From positions 3,412,001-3,476,000 of the forward strand of contig NZ_JBBOUU010000001.1 of the NCBI RefSeq assembly GCF_038006205.1: a DNA stretch of 64,000 nucleotides, read 5' to 3'. The notes below the pieces were generated by a model. It made no database searches, was not told where the DNA came from, and was given only the letters and a program-made list of their open reading frames with translations. Every line of letters starts with the position of its first letter. Position 1 is the first letter of the stretch. Made by a program: the position numbers and the translations under genes. Positions 8,355 to 16,512 of the stretch are shown here, piece by piece. The DNA is from Solibacillus sp. FSL R7-0668 (GTDB taxonomy: Bacteria; Bacillota; Bacilli; Bacillales_A; Planococcaceae).

Positions 8355-8580
8355 CATCAAGGGGGGTGTCCGAGAAGTGATTCTGGGACACCCCCTTGCG
8401 CCGAGGATGGAGGCCAGCACGATGCTGGTCATGAATGCGTTGACTCGCGTCGTGACGATTTTAGCATTCGTACCTATTTCGACCACCGCGAAAAGCAGCC
8501 TGCAGCGGATAATTAATACACGAACGAAGCACTGCGCTAAAAGTATTTACTTTTGGCGTAGCTCCTTTTTATTTTTGCTC
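8355..8580. repeat. Intergenic hairpin element, copy 2 (longer form)
   Basis: The stem AGGGGGGTGTCC (8360-8371) pairs with GGGACACCCCCT and is followed by TTGCGCC (8396-8402). A second small hairpin (GCCAGCA/TGCTGG) comes next. The tail has ACCACCGC, GCAGCCTGCAGCGGATAATT and AAAAGTATTT. The order of blocks matches copy 1 at 5455-5578, which lacks the middle part. The stem bases differ in a compensating way between copies. Confidence 0.6.
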
Positions 8581-8616
8581 TACAAATTGTTTTAGCTTTA
8601 ATGGTCGATAACATAA

Positions 8617-8659
8617 GAAAAACCCCATACATCTCCTATCTAGAGCGTGTATCGGGGTT
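8617..8659 (-). terminator. Intrinsic terminator after the 53-aa gene
   Basis: On the minus strand AACCCCGATACA pairs with TGTATGGGGTT, followed by TTTTTC. It lies 18 bp after the stop codon of the gene at 8677-8838. Confidence 0.75.
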
Positions 8660-8676
8660 GGTCTTATATAAAAATG

Positions 8677-8838
8677 TTAAAGATTTTTTTGAATTTGATT
8701 TTGAATTTCATTTCGATTGAAGTTTATTTCCTCAGCGAACTCTTCCCTGTTTTTACGCTCTCTGTTGGCATTTTGATTTTGGTTTTGCTGTTTTTTGTTA
8801 TCCTGCGTTTTATTGTTTTTATGTTTATTACTACCCAT
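8677..8838 (-). CDS. Small Asn/Gln-rich protein, possible gamma-type SASP
   Basis: ATG 8838 has an excellent ribosome site (GGAGGTGA, 6-nt spacing) and the 53-codon frame ends in front of a terminator. Only the minus strand makes sense here. The product is very hydrophilic and rich in N, Q and K. It has one segment, EEFAEEINFNRNEIQNQIQ, that recalls the EFASETN...QQ repeats of gamma-type small acid-soluble spore proteins (SspE family), which serve as amino-acid stores in spores. Only one such unit is present, so the family call is tentative. It appears monocistronic. Confidence 0.6.
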   Translation of the reverse strand: MGSNKHKNNKTQDNKKQQNQNQNANRERKNREEFAEEINFNRNEIQNQIQKNL

Positions 8839-8985
8839 TTTCACTCACCTCCACTATTAGTGTGAGTGAAAAATATTTTTTTATCCGCTTTTCTCCCATT
8901 GCCTAGAGTCAAGCAGGTTTTTTATCTTATTGCTAAACAGCATTACTAATAATCTACCTCTTTATCCATGGCCTCTTTTGGAATT

Positions 8986-9837
8986 CTAATTTTCTATTCC
9001 TGCAATTCCAAAACATCCTGGTCCGGCGTGGGTGGAAATCGCTGCACCCGCTTGTATCCATGTTACATTTTCAAAGCCTGTCTCCCTGGCACTATTCTCC
9101 ATTCTCCTCTTAATACTTTCATCAAGCCCAATAGAATAAATTAAAAATAGCTGTTTTCGATCAATGTCGTATTGGTTTAAATAATCTTGCATTAGTTTTT
9201 CCGCAACATTACTCATTTTCCCTCGGTATTTTTTAGTTGGAACAAGCTTCCCTTCTTTTATTTCGATGCAGGGCTTTATTTTTAACCATGCCCCTCCAAT
9301 AAAAGCAATATTGCTTACCCGTCCACCCGCTCTTAGAAATTCTAAAGTATTAGGAATAAAAGCTAGCCTTGTTTTAGAAACAACAGATTCTATTTTTTCT
9401 ATTAGATGAATAGGGTCAATCGCAGGCTCTTCTTCAAGCAAAGCAATCGCGTACATTACAATGGCAGCCAATCCACCTGTCACGTTTAGCGTATCAATTG
9501 GAAAAAGATCATCGAAATCTTCCGCTGCAATTAACGCACTTTGAAAGGACGCAGATGCTTTTGACGTATAACCAATGTGAATAATGATGCTATCAGGAAA
9601 TTCTATTCTAATTTTCGAAAATAAATCATGGTATTCCTGTACATTCATTGCGGTTGTAGTTGGTATTTTTTTAGTGCGATCATAATAATCAAAAATGCCC
9701 GCTACAGATAGCTCACTCTCTAAATAATCCTTCCCATCCATAATGACGTGAATCGGTATTATTTGTATGGGGTATTTTTCAATCAGTTCTTTCGGTAAAT
9801 CCGCTACACTCTCTGTCGATAAAATAATACGTCTCAT
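8986..9837 (-). CDS. DegV-family fatty-acid-binding protein
   Basis: The 283-aa protein has the full DegV pattern: STESVADLPKELIEKYPIQIIPIHV at the start, TTTAMNVQEYHDLF, and IIIHIGYTSKASASFQSA. Later come DTLNVTGGLAAIVMYA, LEFLRAGGRVSNIAF, and a C-terminal THAGPGCFGIAG. The family binds single fatty acids; some members (FakB) present host or exogenous fatty acids to the kinase FakA. Several DegV paralogues per genome are usual in Firmicutes. ATG 9837 is preceded by GGAAGGGATG. No fakA is nearby, so a FakB role is inferred only. Confidence 0.88.
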   Translation of the reverse strand: MRRIILSTESVADLPKELIEKYPIQIIPIHVIMDGKDYLESELSVAGIFDYYDRTKKIPTTTAMNVQEYHDLFSKIRIEFPDSIIIHIGYTSKASASFQSALIAAEDFDDLFPIDTLNVTGGLAAIVMYAIALLEEEPAIDPIHLIEKIESVVSKTRLAFIPNTLEFLRAGGRVSNIAFIGGAWLKIKPCIEIKEGKLVPTKKYRGKMSNVAEKLMQDYLNQYDIDRKQLFLIYSIGLDESIKRRMENSARETGFENVTWIQAGAAISTHAGPGCFGIAGIEN

Positions 9838-10061
9838 TGTACATCCCTTCCAACTATTCTAGTCATTCCTGCATATTGATTAATTTACTTTATATGCAGT
9901 AAAGAGGAAGATTATCCATTAGAATATTCACGAAAATTTCCCCATTTGATGCGCTATATTACATCTGCTGTAACATACATCTCTTTTCTAGTGAGAAATT
10001 AACTAAATCGTATACATTGCATAAAATAGATATGAAAGATTAAAAAAGGGTGATGTATAAA

Positions 10062-10208
10062 ATGACAGTGTTAACATGGAGGCTTTTAATGGAAACAACT
10101 GGTCTCCTACCTAATCCCGGAGAAATAACTGACAACTGGGATATTGATCGTTGGGAGAATGATGGCGGCAGAAGTTTTAGTAAACTACATGTACACCGTT
10201 GTGATTAG
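10062..10208 (+). CDS. Short hypothetical ORF (48 aa)
   Basis: ATG 10062 lies about 9 nt after an AAGGGTGAT ribosome site. The frame encodes MTVLTWRLLMETTG ... followed by a polar, aspartate-rich segment and stops at TAG 10208. It has one weakly hydrophobic start and no recognised motif. It may be a real small gene or the 5' stump of a longer one, since the region downstream is non-coding. Confidence 0.3.
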   Translation: MTVLTWRLLMETTGLLPNPGEITDNWDIDRWENDGGRSFSKLHVHRCD

Positions 10209-10256
10209 AAACGTAATGGTGCTGTTAGAAATTATTATCTGTGCGTTTTTTGTTGA

Positions 10257-10280
10257 AAAGGGAGGCAGCTGTCTCCCTTT
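10257..10280. terminator. Near-perfect 24-bp palindrome
   Basis: AAAGGGAGGCAGCTGTCTCCCTTT can form a stem with one G-T wobble and lies 48 bp after the 48-aa ORF. It may be a weak terminator or a protein-binding palindrome; it has no clear T-run. Confidence 0.4.
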
Positions 10281-10334
10281 CACTTATTTCAGTAGATTCT
10301 TTTTGTACCGAAAGCAAAGCGACAGGTACAAAAA

Positions 10335-10361
10335 TCCCCCTACTTACTATAAGTGGGGGGA
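10335..10361. repeat. 12-bp stem, 3-nt loop hairpin
   Basis: TCCCCCTACTTA pairs with TAAGTGGGGGGA around the loop CTA, with one G-T wobble. It is followed by TGAATGC. There is no T-run and no flanking gene it would terminate. Hairpins of this shape occur at ends of IS200/IS605 elements, but no tnpA or tnpB is present, so this is at most an orphan end. Confidence 0.35.
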
Positions 10362-10502
10362 TGAATGCTACATATGCAATTCTATTCACCGAGTGTTCAA
10401 CTCAGGCTAAGTCTAGTAAAATAAACTGAGTATTTTACGATTTCGTTAGATGGTCATAAAATTGTAGCTATGAGCTCGTAGAAATTATTTTTCAACTATA
10501 TC

Positions 10503-12404
10503 TTAGTAATAATACCCATTTTTTATCGCACTATTATAATCCGTAATTGCATTGTTTAAACGATTGATAGCATCTGTAATTTCATATTGCGTAGCGTAGT
10601 TATTATACAAAACCGCTTGAGCGACTGAAACTTCATACACCAATGCGTCCTTTTCGACTTGCGTTGTCCAAGGTGTATTAGGTGGTAAATTATTTCCATA
10701 CCAAGAAACTGTTACATATATATATTCAACTGAATTAATGAGTGATGTTAGGGAAGATTTATCCCCATAATACCCATTTCCATTTGAACCATATTTATAG
10801 GCATTCTTATAATTCGTAATAGCATAGTTTAAATTATTGATCGCATTGGTAATTTCATATTGTGAAGCGGCGTAATTATACAATACCGCTTGAGCATTTG
10901 AAATTGCATAATCCAATGTATCCTTATCTGCCTGTGTTGTCCAAGGCATATTATATGGTACATCATAGCCATTCCAAGAAACCGTTACATATTGAACCGA
11001 ATTAATAAGTGATGTTAGGGTCGCTTTGTCACCATTATAGCTAGACAGCCCATATTTTTGCGCGTTTTTATATGTTGTAATGGCACTTTCTAAATTATTC
11101 AGTGCATTCACAATCTGATCCTGTGTGGCATAGTAATTATTGACAACCGATTGCGCAGTTGAAACTGCATAGACTAATGCATCCTTTTCGGCTTGTGTTG
11201 TCCATGCTGTGCTTGAAGATAAGCCACTGCCATTATTCCAAGAAACTGTTACATATTGAATACTATTAATCAACGCTGTGATTGTCGCTTTATCGCCCGT
11301 TGTATGCTTTTTACCATTCTTTTGAGCAGCCTTGTACGTTGCTAATGCGCTCGTTAACTGCGTATGTGCAGCATTCACTTGCTCTTGTGTAGATTTCGGA
11401 TTATTTGCCACAGTTTGAGCACTGTTTAAGATGGCTTCAAAAGCCGTTTTTTCTGCCTGTGTTGTCCATCTTTCAGTAGAAACAACGTCATGACCTGTAA
11501 CAGATACTGCAACATAAGTAGATGCTGCAACTAATGTATTCAGCGCAGTTTTATCAACGATTGTCACAAGTACATTTGCATTTTTATCATCAATTTGTAC
11601 ATTTTTAAATTGGTGGTAAGATTCTAAATCAACCTTTTTACCTTTTTTCACCGTTACCTGTTGAACGATCCCATCTCCAAGAAGACTGAAATCCTTCTTC
11701 ACATCAATCACTAGTTTTTCAATATCTGATTCCACTTTTAATTGTGGTACATCATCGGTTACATGAATACTTGCAAGCGATTTGTCCGAAATAAGGGATA
11801 GCTTGTTTCGCTGTGTCGTAATTTTTACGTTTGGCATATTCGTAAGTGACACATTTAACCAGCTAATTTTTTTCATGCGTAATGGCTGAAATTTAATCGT
11901 ACTTCCAACTGAAACATTATTCAGTGTAAGCCCTTTCTTAACACGGTTAGAGACAATTAGCTCCTTTGTCACCTTTACATTTTGAACCTTTGTATAGTCG
12001 GCAGCTACCGTTAAATTACCAGAAATCGTAGCCTGTCCTCCATCGAAAACTATTGGTTTTTTAGACGTACCCTTTTTGGATAATGTTAGCGCTGTAATGC
12101 TTGTAATTTTTCCATTTTCCACAGATACGGTTGCTTGTGCATTCGTAAGTGCGGCATGGTTATCGGATTTAAAAATAGGCTTTAATGCCTCGCTAATTTT
12201 CAGCTGGCCACTAGAAGTATAGATCAAATCATTAGAAAAGCTTGTAATGGTAAGTGACACTTTCCCTGAAGGTATTGCTTTTCCTTGCTCGGCCACCACG
12301 ATTGGTTGTTCTGATGGAGCCGAAGCATTAGCCGTTGCAACGGGTAACACAAGAGATGCCGTCAGAGCAGTTGCCATAAACGTATTGAATGTCTTTTTCT
12401 TCAA
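10503..12404 (-). CDS. Secreted FIVAR-repeat protein
   Basis: I favour the TTG at 12404, where AGGAG is 8 nt upstream; the ATG at 12410 is too close to it. Starting there the protein is about 633 aa, with a classical signal peptide (KKKTFNTFMATALTASLVLPVATANA). Residues 30-300 form a beta-rich region with many V/T-K repeats (TLNNVSVGSTIKF). Then four copies of an approximately 88-aa FIVAR-type helical repeat follow, each with DKxxLxxLI, a VxVSW or VAVSV strand, PWTTQxEKDAL and INxLNxAIxxY. The last copies are rich in Y and N. Such repeats occur in surface adhesion and matrix-binding proteins. No LPXTG or S-layer homology motif is seen, so it is probably released or wall-associated. Confidence 0.75.
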   Translation of the reverse strand: MKKKTFNTFMATALTASLVLPVATANASAPSEQPIVVAEQGKAIPSGKVSLTITSFSNDLIYTSSGQLKISEALKPIFKSDNHAALTNAQATVSVENGKITSITALTLSKKGTSKKPIVFDGGQATISGNLTVAADYTKVQNVKVTKELIVSNRVKKGLTLNNVSVGSTIKFQPLRMKKISWLNVSLTNMPNVKITTQRNKLSLISDKSLASIHVTDDVPQLKVESDIEKLVIDVKKDFSLLGDGIVQQVTVKKGKKVDLESYHQFKNVQIDDKNANVLVTIVDKTALNTLVAASTYVAVSVTGHDVVSTERWTTQAEKTAFEAILNSAQTVANNPKSTQEQVNAAHTQLTSALATYKAAQKNGKKHTTGDKATITALINSIQYVTVSWNNGSGLSSSTAWTTQAEKDALVYAVSTAQSVVNNYYATQDQIVNALNNLESAITTYKNAQKYGLSSYNGDKATLTSLINSVQYVTVSWNGYDVPYNMPWTTQADKDTLDYAISNAQAVLYNYAASQYEITNAINNLNYAITNYKNAYKYGSNGNGYYGDKSSLTSLINSVEYIYVTVSWYGNNLPPNTPWTTQVEKDALVYEVSVAQAVLYNNYATQYEITDAINRLNNAITDYNSAIKNGYYY

Positions 12405-12527
12405 AGTCATCACTCCTAATCGAAATATTCTGTAATTAATATACCACATTTATCAAATATTTGGTAATTAATGAAGGATTATTCAATATTTTGTGGTTTA
12501 TTTTATATTAAAATAAAGACAATACGA

Positions 12528-12570
12528 AAAGAAGAACAAATTCTGCTACGAGAAATCTGTTCTTCTTTCA
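12528..12570 (-). terminator. Intrinsic terminator downstream of the ATPase gene
   Basis: Minus strand GAAGAACAGATTTCT ... AGAATTTGTTCTTC forms a long stem with TTTT after it, 11 bp past the stop of the gene at 12581-13675. Confidence 0.65.
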
Positions 12571-12580
12571 TTACGCTAAC

Positions 12581-13675
12581 TTAGTTGTTCTCTATTTTTA
12601 GTTCTAATAGGTTTTGGAATAACTTCGCTGTTCGTTTATCAAATTCCTCTACATTTAGTGCGGCATCAATTGCTTCCCGCACTTTTCTTTCTTCCTCGAC
12701 GAATAACTTGGCAAAACGTGTAGCCTCAGCGATGGAGGCCTTATACTTAGCCGCAACCTCTTTAATAGTCGCTTCTTCTGCCTCTGTTGGGTGGCAATGC
12801 TTGGCGATATCGAAAATCTCATCGCCGGCACGATTTTCGTCTGGAAAATACACATGGGGCTCTGTGCTATCAAAGATACAAAACTTTAATTCAGGTAAAA
12901 TCACCATATCAATGGAACTGGCGTCTAGCCCACACCACACAAGCTGGACATCGTATCCGCGCTGTAAGGCTTCGTTCGCTAGCTTTTTCATCATCGAAGA
13001 CTTTCCTGTACCTGGATAGCCTTTGATGAACAGTCGTTTTTCAAGATTTTGCGTAATGCTTGGCACGGTATCACGCGCCCCTGCTGCTGTTAATGTTCCC
13101 AGCAAGCGATGTGTTAATTTGCCGGGCTTCTCTAATTGATGCTCTCCAAAAAGCTGCTTTTTTAAATCCGCATATTGTTGATTTAACCCATGCCAATTCA
13201 TACTTTTTCTCGTTTCAACTTCCCAAGCATCATGAATGTGGATAGCTTTTGAAAGGGCGGCAAAGCATTTTTCATAATAGGCTTGCTTTAATTCGGTTAT
13301 CGCGGGCATCGACAGTTTGGAAGATACCTTTTGCTCATCCAAACACTCATAGAGCGAAATGACAATGTCTCGCTCACCAATCCTTATTGGCTCAATTGCT
13401 GGATTGGATGCAGCAAGAAATAATATTTCAAAAGGTGCTTTTACCAAGGTCGCTTCAATGACTTCTTCAAACAAAGGGTCATGAAAATATTCAATCTCCG
13501 CGCCTTGTTCATGATAGTAAATGCCGAGTTTTTGAAGTAGCTCCGATATTTTAAACCCATGTGCACCTTTCAAAAGATACACCGTTTTTACTTCATTCAT
13601 TATTTCCCGATAAACATTTTTCATCCCCTGCCCATTCATTGCCTGCCCGTAAAAATGGGTAATTGTACTACTCAA
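12581..13675 (-). CDS. P-loop ATPase of unknown role (PRK06851-like)
   Basis: The start is TTG 13675 with AAGGATGG upstream; the protein has 364 residues. A clear Walker A (KRLFIKGYPGTGKSSMMKKLA) is at about residues 213-233 and an LKFCIFDSTEPHV segment follows. The N-terminal half contains KTVYLLKGAHGFKISELLQKLG, which lines up with the same P-loop strand and helix but has lost the GxGKS residues. The protein therefore looks like a duplicated nucleotide-binding fold with one dead copy. Conserved hypothetical proteins of this plan are common in Bacillus; I recall no defined function. Monocistronic. Confidence 0.65.
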   Translation of the reverse strand: MSSTITHFYGQAMNGQGMKNVYREIMNEVKTVYLLKGAHGFKISELLQKLGIYYHEQGAEIEYFHDPLFEEVIEATLVKAPFEILFLAASNPAIEPIRIGERDIVISLYECLDEQKVSSKLSMPAITELKQAYYEKCFAALSKAIHIHDAWEVETRKSMNWHGLNQQYADLKKQLFGEHQLEKPGKLTHRLLGTLTAAGARDTVPSITQNLEKRLFIKGYPGTGKSSMMKKLANEALQRGYDVQLVWCGLDASSIDMVILPELKFCIFDSTEPHVYFPDENRAGDEIFDIAKHCHPTEAEEATIKEVAAKYKASIAEATRFAKLFVEEERKVREAIDAALNVEEFDKRTAKLFQNLLELKIENN

Positions 13676-13738
13676 AACGCCATCCTTCCATCACCTTAGT
13701 ATTCTTATTTTTATGTTAAATGCCTAAAAAAGGTGCCG

Positions 13739-13867
13739 TCAAAAAATTAATGAATAAAAGCCCCATGAATAAGAAGCCTTTTTAAAAGCTTTCGAATCAT
13801 TTCTATACAAGTTTTCCAGCTCATGCGGGTTATTCCTATGTTCAATGATCAACTTGGCCATGCCCAT
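13739..13867 (-). CDS. Short ORF after the YozG-like gene, possibly truncated
   Basis: ATG 13867 begins 3 bp after the stop of the HTH gene and the frame runs 42 codons to TGA (MGMAKLIIEHRNNPHELENLYRNDSKAF ...). The first 30 residues look like the start of a normal protein; the end (SYSWGFYSLIF) looks accidental. It may be the 5' stub of a third operon gene destroyed by deletion. Confidence 0.3.
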   Translation of the reverse strand: MGMAKLIIEHRNNPHELENLYRNDSKAFKKASYSWGFYSLIF

Positions 13868-13869
13868 CC

Positions 13870-14082
13870 CTATTCCTCATCACTTTTGTATTCTAAAATA
13901 TCTCCCGGCTGACAGTCTAAAGCTTTACAAATTGCCTCTAAAGTGGTGAATCGAATTGCCTTGGCCTTGCCGTTTTTCAATATTGAAAGGTTTGCCATTG
14001 TGATGCCCACCTTTTCAGTAAGCTCGGTTACGCTCATCTTCCTTTTTGCTAGCATGACATCAATATTAATAATAATCGCCAT
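13870..14082 (-). CDS. HTH transcriptional regulator, YozG-like
   Basis: The 70-aa protein is almost entirely a Cro/C1-type helix-turn-helix: MLAKRKMSVTELTEKVGITMANLSILKNGKAKAIRFTTLEAICKALDCQPGDIL. GGTGAG lies upstream of ATG 14082. It follows the DUF2975 membrane protein gene by 11 bp, the arrangement seen for yoaS-yozG in Bacillus subtilis. It probably represses its own operon. No second domain is present. Confidence 0.85.
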   Translation of the reverse strand: MAIIINIDVMLAKRKMSVTELTEKVGITMANLSILKNGKAKAIRFTTLEAICKALDCQPGDILEYKSDEE

Positions 14083-14093
14083 TTTTTCTCACC

Positions 14094-14576
14094 TCAGACC
14101 GTTAAATCATTTTCTACTTTGATATCAATTGCTTCTTTTAAAAGCTTTTGGAGAACCGCTGCAAATACAGCAATGACTAATGAAGCAAAAGGTACAACTA
14201 AGCCGACAATAATTACCCCTGGTGCGTCGTCCAACTCTGCAAAGATGTAGAAAAGTGGCAAGACGAGCAGATGCAAAATGCTAATTGTGACAGCACAGTA
14301 TTTGATTTTCTTTAACGCACTCACAGATAAACTTGAGAAAGCTTGGTTTTTGTCAATATAGCGTAAAAGCTTGAACGCCTGATACAAAGCAAAGTAAAAA
14401 GGAATTGCCGAAGCATCAAGTGCAAAATAAACGAAATAACTGATATAACTAAAGTTCGGGACTAACTCCGCTGCAAAATTGGCCATCTCAGGCACTAAAA
14501 AGATGCACAAAGCTAGAACGGGAATTGCTAGAAGTATGACAGCGATTTTTAAAAACATCGTTGTAATTCTATCCAT
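14094..14576 (-). CDS. DUF2975 membrane protein, YoaS-like
   Basis: Start ATG 14576 is chosen because GAGGTG lies just upstream; an in-frame GTG four codons earlier overlaps that site. The 160-aa product has four hydrophobic segments (around residues 8-30, 45-70, 95-115 and 120-145), the plan of DUF2975 proteins. It is co-transcribed with the YozG-like regulator. The pair is widespread in Firmicutes, but the process it controls is not established. Confidence 0.8.
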   Translation of the reverse strand: MDRITTMFLKIAVILLAIPVLALCIFLVPEMANFAAELVPNFSYISYFVYFALDASAIPFYFALYQAFKLLRYIDKNQAFSSLSVSALKKIKYCAVTISILHLLVLPLFYIFAELDDAPGVIIVGLVVPFASLVIAVFAAVLQKLLKEAIDIKVENDLTV

Positions 14577-14697
14577 AAAAAACACCTCACCTATTTATTG
14601 TGATTTTGATTTTAATATATAATTTATCGATTTACAATAAATATATATCAAATTAAATAAAATATTTATTGCATTGTTTAATTTTAGGCAAAGTAAA

Positions 14698-14729
14698 AAG
14701 CATTTCTTACATGAAGAAATGCGCTTAAA
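14698..14729. terminator. Hairpin between the lipoprotein gene and the DUF2975 operon
   Basis: AAGCATTTCTT and AAGAAATGC pair around ACATG with A/T-rich flanks. A very similar hairpin occurs at 15708-15735. It may terminate transcripts from the lipoprotein gene. Confidence 0.45.
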
Positions 14730-14951
14730 GTGGCAATCATTCTACTTGGTTACAAAATTACTGTCATACACATAAATAGGTCTCTATAGATTCATTCCCT
14801 TTACATCGATTTGACTGTACAAAAAAATGCCAAAACGTTGATTTAATAACATTTTGACACCTTAGTAATTTTATTTTATTAGAATACTACCCATTTTACT
14901 TTCGTTTGATGAATGGCTGTTAATTGTGTGAGTTCCAGTTTCCCATGAGCC

Positions 14952-15560
14952 TTATTGCAATTCAATTTTATATCGATAGTTTTCTGATATGGATAAACCA
15001 TCTTTAAATGGTGCGGGAACGTTCAATAGTAGTGAAGTGAACGGCATAGAAGCATCCACGAGAAAATACAAGTAGCCTTTATCCATATCCTTTACTTTTC
15101 CGCCACTTATAGATACCTTATCACTATATGTGGTATCTGCCGCCACTTCTTTACCTTGTACATCGACTGTAGCATGATCAATATAGAATGTTATTTCGTC
15201 TTTTTCATATGCATCTTTTTCGGCATTTAATTCAACACCAACTTTAATGTACGTATTTTTTCCATCTGCATCTGCTAATTCTTCATATGTGCTACGATTA
15301 CTCTCGTTAACAAGCACCTTACCATATTCAACTGAAGTAATCGTTAACCCAATACCATTCTCTTCATGTGTCTCTTCTATTTCATCATTTAAATAATAGG
15401 CTTCCAAGTTTCCAAGTTCCGTGTCGTATGTCTTCACAATTGTTAACTCTTCTGATTGCACTGTGACATTTGATGAATTATTTTCTACAACCTTTTTTTC
15501 ATTACAACCCGTGACTAAAAGTGCAGCACCAAAGACAAGTGGAAAAATTATTTTTTTCAA
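14952..15560 (-). CDS. Secreted lipoprotein, hypothetical
   Basis: The start is taken as TTG 15560, where AGGAGAG lies 5-6 nt upstream, instead of the longer frame from 15584. The resulting 202-aa protein begins MKKIIFPLVFGAALLVTGC, a textbook lipoprotein signal with lipobox Cys19. The mature part is acidic and beta-rich (GIGLTITSVEYGKVLVNE, then NTYIKVGVELNAEKD). This resembles DUF4352/DUF5068-type immunoglobulin-like domains of Bacillus lipoproteins. It should be anchored on the outer face of the membrane. Function unknown. Confidence 0.7.
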   Translation of the reverse strand: MKKIIFPLVFGAALLVTGCNEKKVVENNSSNVTVQSEELTIVKTYDTELGNLEAYYLNDEIEETHEENGIGLTITSVEYGKVLVNESNRSTYEELADADGKNTYIKVGVELNAEKDAYEKDEITFYIDHATVDVQGKEVAADTTYSDKVSISGGKVKDMDKGYLYFLVDASMPFTSLLLNVPAPFKDGLSISENYRYKIELQ

Positions 15561-15707
15561 ACGTTCTCTCCTATAATATGACATTCAATTAAATTATAGG
15601 CATTACTATAATTTTATAAAATTAGACATTTTAATCATTTTTCTGAAAGAGGTTAGTTATTTGGTGATATAAAGGAGTAGGTCTTGTTCCATAGATATAA
15701 AAACAAA

Positions 15708-15735
15708 AAGCATTTCTCACGCAAAGAAATGCTTT
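15708..15735. terminator. Hairpin AAAGCATTTCT / AGAAATGCTTT
   Basis: An 11-bp perfect stem with a 6-nt loop lies between the thiamine operon and the lipoprotein gene. Flanking A- and T-rich sequence would let it act on the minus strand behind the thiE terminator. Confidence 0.5.
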
Positions 15736-15743
15736 AAAACAAA

Positions 15744-15780
15744 TTGGATGCAATGATGCCGAGGCATGAATTGCGTCCAA
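15744..15780 (-). terminator. Terminator of the thiM-thiE operon
   Basis: TTGGATGCAAT/ATTGCGTCCAA with the inner ATGCC/GGCAT stem forms a long hairpin, 26 bp after the thiE stop codon. T-rich sequence follows on either strand. Confidence 0.7.
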
Positions 15781-15806
15781 ATTTTTATTAAGTTAAACAG
15801 ATTGTT

Positions 15807-16511
15807 TTATCTAGCTATATTACGATTCCAAGCATTCACCAAATTCGCTGCCTCTAGCTTTGGATTTTCGGCCTCCGTTACTGCGGAAACAACGAAAAAT
15901 CCATCAACGCCTGTTTGTGTAAGAGCTGGGAGATCTGCTAACTTTACGCCACCGCCAACAACTACTGGAATCGAACTTGCTTCAGCGACTTTTGTAATTT
16001 CCTCAATATTTCTTGTGATGACCTTGCCATCTTTACCCATTCCGCAATCTGGCTTTGTTTGCGTTTCATGAAGTGGTCCCACACCAAAATAATCAATTTG
16101 AGAAACATCCTCTGTTTTTATATATTCTAACAATTCATCTGTGCGAGCAGATAAGCCGACAATGGCATCCTCCCCTAAATATTCGCGACAAACAGCTACC
16201 GGAATATCTGATTGCCCGACATGAATGCCGTCCACTTTAATCCCTTGCTTTCTTGCGGCTAAAACGACATCTAATCGGTCATTAACAACTAATGTAACGT
16301 GCTGAGATTTGCCAGCCTTTTCAATCACATCTGCTGCTTGACGTGTGAGCTCGATTAATTCTCGCGCAGCCGCAACCTTTGAGCGAATTTGAATGCATGT
16401 AAAGCCCGACTCAATTGCATCTTGAATGATTGCCGCAACCGAGCGACCTTTTGTATTTTCGGGTCCTATTACTAAATAGGCTGAGATATCTACTTTTTGA
16501 ACAGTATTCAT
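15807..16511 (-). CDS. thiE: Thiamine-phosphate synthase
   Basis: This 234-aa TIM-barrel protein joins hydroxymethylpyrimidine diphosphate and hydroxyethylthiazole phosphate to make thiamine phosphate. Visible signatures are FTCIQIRSK, VNDRLDVVLA, GIHVGQSDIPV, IVGLSART, YFGVGPLHETQTKPD and a phosphate-binding VVVGGGVKL. The TKPD segment replaces the usual TKxD/TKKN loop conservatively. ATG 16511 follows TAGGAGG. It is the last gene of a riboswitch-controlled salvage operon (thiM, a small thiamine-binding-like protein, thiE), each separated by only 1-3 bp. Confidence 0.93.
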   Translation of the reverse strand: MNTVQKVDISAYLVIGPENTKGRSVAAIIQDAIESGFTCIQIRSKVAAARELIELTRQAADVIEKAGKSQHVTLVVNDRLDVVLAARKQGIKVDGIHVGQSDIPVAVCREYLGEDAIVGLSARTDELLEYIKTEDVSQIDYFGVGPLHETQTKPDCGMGKDGKVITRNIEEITKVAEASSIPVVVGGGVKLADLPALTQTGVDGFFVVSAVTEAENPKLEAANLVNAWNRNIAR

Positions 16512-16512
16512 A

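Noticed and set aside
8647-8865. 72-aa plus-strand ORF
   Set aside because: It is antisense to the 53-aa minus-strand gene, which has a near-perfect ribosome site and terminator. The plus frame has neither.
12585-13019. 144-aa plus-strand ORF opposite the P-loop ATPase
   Set aside because: It is the antisense shadow of a gene with clear Walker motifs. Its serine-rich composition is typical of antisense frames.
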